Below are positions 5,486 through 6,145 of a stretch of 6,145 nucleotides of DNA, piece by piece; the stretch's first letter is position 1; each line of letters opens with the position of its first letter. Location of the stretch: assembly GCA_016217625.1 (NCBI GenBank), contig JACRHK010000024.1, positions 1-6,145 of the forward strand, in the 5' to 3' direction. Made by a program: the position numbers and the translations under genes. The DNA is from Nitrospirota bacterium. Lineage in GTDB: Bacteria > Nitrospirota > RBG-16-64-22 > JACRHK01. The notes under the pieces are model-generated. The model did no database searches, had not been told where the DNA came from, and saw nothing but the letters and a program-made list of their open reading frames with translations.

Positions 5486-6145
5486 ATGAACAAATATACT
5501 TCTATGCAATATGTGGAGCTGTTTCATCTGCTCTTTCTTGATCAGTTGGGACGGAAACTGGATAAGCGGTTCTATGCCCTGAAAGGAGGCTGTAACCTCC
5601 GTTTTTATCTGAAAAGCATCCGCTATTCAGAGGACATGGATATAGACATCCATGATATACCCAAAGACAAACTTCAGGACACTGTTTCGGGCATTCTGAG
5701 GTCAAAACCCTTTGTGCAAATCCTACAGGTCCACGGCATTACGATTGGCCGCTGGTCTGAGCCAAAACAGACCGAAACAACCCAGCGCTGGAAAGCAGGG
5801 CTAACTGTCGCAGGGTCAGACGTAATGCTCCCCACTAAAATAGAGTTTTCAAGACGAGGGATGAAGGAAATCGCTGTATTTGAAGCAGTAGATTCAGAAC
5901 TGGTGAGAAACTACAATATCTCACCTATTATGTCCAATCATTATGACAGCCATAGCGCTTATGAGCAGAAAGTAGAAGCGCTCATAACCAGAAGCGCTAC
6001 ACAGGCAAGAGATATCTTTGACCTCAATTTATTGCTGAATACAGGTGTGGACAGAACCCTGTCAAGCAGTACACTGCAAAGCCGGCTCCACGAGGCTGAA
6101 TCAACTGTTATGTCAGTTACCTTTGACGTATTCAAAAGCCAGGTC
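5486..6145 (+). CDS. AbiEii/AbiGii-type nucleotidyltransferase toxin (C-terminus beyond window edge)
   Basis: 220 codons are open to the right edge without a stop. The product resembles AbiEii-family nucleotidyltransferases, the toxin half of type IV abortive-infection/toxin-antitoxin pairs; characterised members modify tRNA acceptor ends. Visible family motifs are the nucleotidyltransferase signature LKGGCNLRF (32-40), SEDMDIDI (48-55) with candidate metal ligands D50/D52/D54, KIEFSRRG (118-125), and the helical motif EQKVEAL-ITR followed by ARDIFDL (160-180) with K162 and D176. No signal peptide or membrane segment is present. ATG 5486 is set by AAGGAG (5472-5477) with 8-nt spacing, and a TTGACA-N17-TATTAT promoter lies just upstream. 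In canonical AbiE operons the antitoxin gene precedes and overlaps the toxin gene; here no such gene lies upstream, so it may be downstream, lost, or not needed. Base and codon use are far more AT-rich than the left part of the window, suggesting transfer. Confidence 0.82.
   Translation, partial: MNKYTSMQYVELFHLLFLDQLGRKLDKRFYALKGGCNLRFYLKSIRYSEDMDIDIHDIPKDKLQDTVSGILRSKPFVQILQVHGITIGRWSEPKQTETTQRWKAGLTVAGSDVMLPTKIEFSRRGMKEIAVFEAVDSELVRNYNISPIMSNHYDSHSAYEQKVEALITRSATQARDIFDLNLLLNTGVDRTLSSSTLQSRLHEAESTVMSVTFDVFKSQV

Noticed and set aside
5301..5489. 62-residue open frame on the plus strand across the junction
   Set aside because: It spans the transposase start, the dyad and the next gene's ribosome site, changes composition midway, and has no domain similarity.

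Overview
The window holds a GC-rich bacterial chromosome segment (about 1-5380) joined to a visibly more AT-rich segment (about 5385-6145). An NtrB/NtrC-type two-component pair, a PATAN(DUF4388)-J-domain-TPR protein and scattered short repeats suggest an environmental bacterium of the deltaproteobacterial, Nitrospirota or NC10 kind. No marker gene is present, so this placement is a guess.

Left part, minus strand: a two-gene operon encodes a membrane sensor histidine kinase (1049-2551) followed, with an ATGA overlap, by a sigma-54-activating response regulator (1-1052) whose C-terminus lies beyond the window edge. Divergent from it, a plus-strand gene (2749-4269) encodes a 506-residue protein with DUF4388, winged-helix-like, J and TPR regions. 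The divergent intergenic region carries two promoter candidates with perfect TATAAT boxes and an AT-rich palindromic repeat. A 7-bp tandem repeat sits in frame in the linker of the J-domain protein.

Middle part (4270-5380) is accessory DNA in decay. It contains two stem-loops and, on the minus strand, an intact DUF433 antitoxin gene overlapping (GTGA) a DUF5615 PIN-like toxin gene. The toxin gene has lost a usually conserved Asp and has an abnormal C-terminus. Next comes the 5' remnant of a REP-associated (Y1/RAYT) transposase, cut exactly after its HUH motif.

Right part: after a compositional break there is a 42-bp dyad that contains a near-consensus sigma-70 promoter on the plus strand and a mirrored one on the minus strand. 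It drives an AbiEii-type nucleotidyltransferase gene that runs off the window. No partner antitoxin is visible upstream. The best candidates for something unusual are this symmetric bidirectional promoter/operator beside the missing partner gene, and a shared TTGCAT-N17-TATAMT promoter placed so close to the start codons of two unrelated genes that leaderless mRNAs are suggested.
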